From positions 1-14,602 of the forward strand of contig JACQNY010000020.1 of NCBI GenBank assembly GCA_016202795.1: 14,602 bases of DNA. Direction: 5' to 3'. The stretch comes from Candidatus Aenigmatarchaeota archaeon (GTDB lineage: Archaea > Aenigmatarchaeota > Aenigmatarchaeia > JACPZZ01). A model generated the notes under the pieces. That model was not told where the DNA came from. It ran no database searches and was given only the letters and a program-made list of their open reading frames with translations. The position numbers and the translations under genes are program-made. Positions 13,256-14,602 of the stretch are shown here, piece after piece. Numbering within the stretch: position 1 is the stretch's first letter; each line of letters begins with the position of its first letter.

Positions 13256-13264
13256 AAATATCTT
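13256..13264 (-). promoter_or_regulatory. TATA-like box for the hydrolase gene
   Basis: Minus-strand AAGATATTT is centred about 27-28 nt upstream of the ATG at 13232, the distance expected for a leaderless start. It indicates that the hydrolase is transcribed separately from the uS9 operon. Confidence 0.35.
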
Positions 13265-13294
13265 TTCCAATCTCACATTTACTGAAATTTCACC

Positions 13295-13305
13295 CAAAAT
13301 AAAAA
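13295..13305 (-). terminator. Candidate T-rich terminator of the eL18-uL13-uS9 operon
   Basis: On the minus strand TTTTTATTTTG lies about 31 nt after the uS9 stop. Archaeal transcription often ends at such T-runs without a hairpin. A 7-bp inverted repeat just upstream (13329-13335 with 13343-13349, GCTCAAA/TTTGAGC) spans the uS9 stop codon and may or may not contribute. Confidence 0.45.
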
Positions 13306-13335
13306 GTGCGATAAACACGCTCTGATTGGCTCAAA

Positions 13336-13782
13336 TCATCGTTTTGAGCGTTGTTCATGACGACGTGACCCTCTTCGCGACGCGCTTCCCGCGTGATGAG
13401 TTTCATTCCTGCGCGGATCTATCACAAGGAGGTTCCTGTCGTAATCGATAAATCTCTGCCTTGTTTCCTTGTTGCCTGCCTCTACGAGACAGCGGGCTAT
13501 TGACTGGCGGACTGCTTCCGTTTGGCCAGAATAACCGCCTCCTTTTACCGTAACTTTGAAATTAAAATCCTTTGATAATTCCGAAGCGAGCATGATAGGC
13601 TCCTGCACGCGCATCCTTGAAAATTCCGTTCCCCACAATCCGAGAGGCATTGAATTGACAACTACCAAACCTTTACCCGGCGTCATTGTCGCCCGCGCTA
13701 CAGCGTCTTTTCTTTTCCCGAATGAATGTATAGCCTTGATTTTTTTCTTCGGCTTCTCCTTGACTAAGTTTTCGTCTGGCAT
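13336..13782 (-). CDS. rpsI: Small ribosomal subunit protein uS9
   Basis: 148 residues. The N-terminus is a lysine-rich extension (MPDENLVKEKPKKKIKAIH). It then enters the S9 core with FGKRKDAVARATMTPGKG, VNSMPLGLWGTE, VTVKGGGYSGQTEAVRQSIARCLV and LLVIDPRRNE. The C-terminal tail, which reaches toward the P-site tRNA, is basic and ends RSKR, as expected for a functional S9. The tail between DPRR and RSKR (THHAGSASRRGSRRHEQ) is more Ser/His-rich than the usual K/G/R-rich archaeal tail. The frame is intact there, so I read it as divergence. It starts 11 nt after uL13 with a GGGATC element as a weak SD. It is last in the operon, with a T-run downstream. Confidence 0.95.
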   Translation of the reverse strand: MPDENLVKEKPKKKIKAIHSFGKRKDAVARATMTPGKGLVVVNSMPLGLWGTEFSRMRVQEPIMLASELSKDFNFKVTVKGGGYSGQTEAVRQSIARCLVEAGNKETRQRFIDYDRNLLVIDPRRNETHHAGSASRRGSRRHEQRSKR

Positions 13783-13793
13783 GTTGATCCCAA

Positions 13794-14207
13794 TTAAACG
13801 GTTTTTCTTCCCAGCTTGTGTGACAAGTCGTGAAGTGTTATGTGCTCGCTTGTTAATTTCGAAACGTCCTTTACGCCTATATCGACGATGTTAACCAGAT
13901 CTTTTGGCGTTCCGATGAAAACGCGAAGCTTTCGCAGTGCGTTGCGGCCCGTAGCTTTCTTGTAAGGCAGCATGCCGCGAACCATCCTTTTCAGCATGCG
14001 GTCGGGCAATCGTGAAATAAAAGGTCCTTTGTATTTATCCCCGCGGTCAAGGCGGATTTTGTAAAGGTCTTTTATCGAATCCGGCGAGCCTGAGATAACG
14101 GCTTTCTCGGCATTGATTATCGAGATATCTTCGCCGGCAAGCAGCATTTTCGCTGTTGTTGAGGCCAAGCGACCGCAGACCTTTCCAGTTGCATCAATAA
14201 CTTTCAT
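13794..14207 (-). CDS. rplM: Large ribosomal subunit protein uL13
   Basis: 137 residues from ATG 14207. Family landmarks are VIDATGKVCGRLASTTAKML at the N-terminus, INAEKAVISG, and RMLKRMVRGMLPYKKATGRNALRKLRVFIG at about 80-109. An upstream in-frame ATG (14237) would lie inside the eL18 gene and add ten residues unlike the family. The ATG at 14207 follows the eL18 stop by 2 nt with GGTG 5 nt upstream, so it is the likely start. It is the second gene of the eL18-uL13-uS9 operon, an order conserved across archaea. Confidence 0.95.
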   Translation of the reverse strand: MKVIDATGKVCGRLASTTAKMLLAGEDISIINAEKAVISGSPDSIKDLYKIRLDRGDKYKGPFISRLPDRMLKRMVRGMLPYKKATGRNALRKLRVFIGTPKDLVNIVDIGVKDVSKLTSEHITLHDLSHKLGRKTV

Positions 14208-14209
14208 AT

Positions 14210-14542
14210 TTACACCATTATCTTGACATTGGAGCATTTGGGATTTTCCTTTGCAAGCTCGGCTATCGTCATTGTTTTTCCGCCGGCTTTGGTTATTTTT
14301 TCCCTGGCAGACTTTGAGAACCTTAACGCCGCGACTGTGACGGCCTTGCTCAGCTCGCCTGTTCCGAGAACCGTGCCGGGCACGAGAATTGTGGCTGCGG
14401 AATAGCGTTCTATAGAAGACAAATTAACCCCGCTGCCCCTTCTTGTCGCGCTTGTTAGTTCGTCTACAACGCGCTCCCATGCCGGCGCATCCAGTTTCTT
14501 CAACTCTCGAATAACTTTTACAGTGGTTATGCTGCTCTTCAT
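14210..14542 (-). CDS. Large ribosomal subunit protein eL18
   Basis: 110 residues, the archaeal/eukaryotic L18e with no bacterial S/L counterpart of that name. Landmarks are VIRELKKLDAPAWERVVDEL, RRGSGVNLSSIERYSA, VLVPGTVLGTGELSKAVTVA type core (here ILVPGTVLGTGEL), ALRFSKSAREKITKAGG and a short C-terminal strand. It is slightly shorter than most archaeal forms (about 115-125) but complete. It opens the operon; upstream of it only 60 nt are visible, holding a promoter-like box and no recognisable gene end. Its last codons carry the GGTG that serves as the SD for uL13. Confidence 0.95.
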   Translation of the reverse strand: MKSSITTVKVIRELKKLDAPAWERVVDELTSATRRGSGVNLSSIERYSAATILVPGTVLGTGELSKAVTVAALRFSKSAREKITKAGGKTMTIAELAKENPKCSNVKIMV

Positions 14543-14569
14543 AAGATCAGATATAATATGACCGCAACG

Positions 14570-14579
14570 CTTATATTAA
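14570..14579 (-). promoter_or_regulatory. TATA-like box for the eL18 operon
   Basis: Minus-strand TTAATATAAG is centred about 32 nt upstream of the eL18 ATG (14542), giving a start with a leader of about 6-7 nt. A second AT stretch at 14551-14558 is too close to the codon to be the box. Confidence 0.45.
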
Positions 14580-14602
14580 TAGGATAATTCGCTGTTCTCG
14601 AA

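Noticed and set aside
13233..13335. A tRNA or small RNA gene in the gap between the hydrolase and uS9
   Set aside because: No cloverleaf, T-loop sequence or long stem is visible; only a promoter-like box, a T-run and a short inverted repeat occur.
14208..14237. Ten-residue N-terminal extension of uL13
   Set aside because: It would start inside eL18 and add residues unlike the family, whereas ATG 14207 has an SD and aligns with known N-termini.

Overview
The window is archaeal. It carries eL18, uL13, uS9 and uS10 in archaeal form, RNA polymerase subunit N (RpoN), a CTP-dependent riboflavin kinase fused to a helix-turn-helix (RbkR), the archaeal-type riboflavin synthase, a PurO-type IMP cyclohydrolase, and promoters with AT boxes about 26 nt before leaderless start codons. 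Tight packing, convergent genes overlapping at their stops and very large Ser/Thr/Asn-rich secreted proteins suggest a small-genome uncultivated archaeon, possibly DPANN. That placement is an inference. Base composition is roughly 50% G+C in the genes I sampled, except one hydrolase gene near 40%.

Layout. (1) Positions 1-5934, minus strand: two secreted-protein genes 4 nt apart. The first is a 1725-residue protein rich in N-glycosylation sequons with tandem Ig-like repeats. The second is a signal-peptide protein whose 3' part runs off the left edge. (2) 5990-8128, plus strand: a riboflavin cluster of rbkR, ribC and a lumazine synthase-GTP cyclohydrolase II fusion. (3) 8120-8719 minus and 8783-9668 plus: a divergent set of an ACT-domain protein, an unrecognised 129-residue protein and a GNAT acetyltransferase. 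(4) 9634-10740 minus and 10787-11092 plus: myo-inositol-1-phosphate synthase facing away from a PadR-type regulator. (5) 11089-11611 minus: uS10 then RpoN. (6) 11723-12460 plus: PurO. (7) 12507-13232 minus: an alpha/beta hydrolase. (8) 13336-14542 minus: the eL18-uL13-uS9 operon.

How the genes work together. The riboflavin cluster covers the first pathway step (GTP cyclohydrolase II), the last two riboflavin-forming steps (lumazine synthase, riboflavin synthase) and FMN formation plus likely regulation (RbkR). The deaminase, reductase and DHBP synthase are not here. Inositol-phosphate synthase probably feeds inositol phospholipids, and PurO closes purine synthesis. First genes of transcription units look leaderless, while downstream genes have Shine-Dalgarno (SD) sequences of the GGTG/GGTGA kind. 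This makes an SD-preceded ATG inside the RibH-RibA fusion noteworthy. There are no tRNA or rRNA genes, CRISPR arrays or insertion sequences, and no gene-free stretch exceeds about 111 nt.
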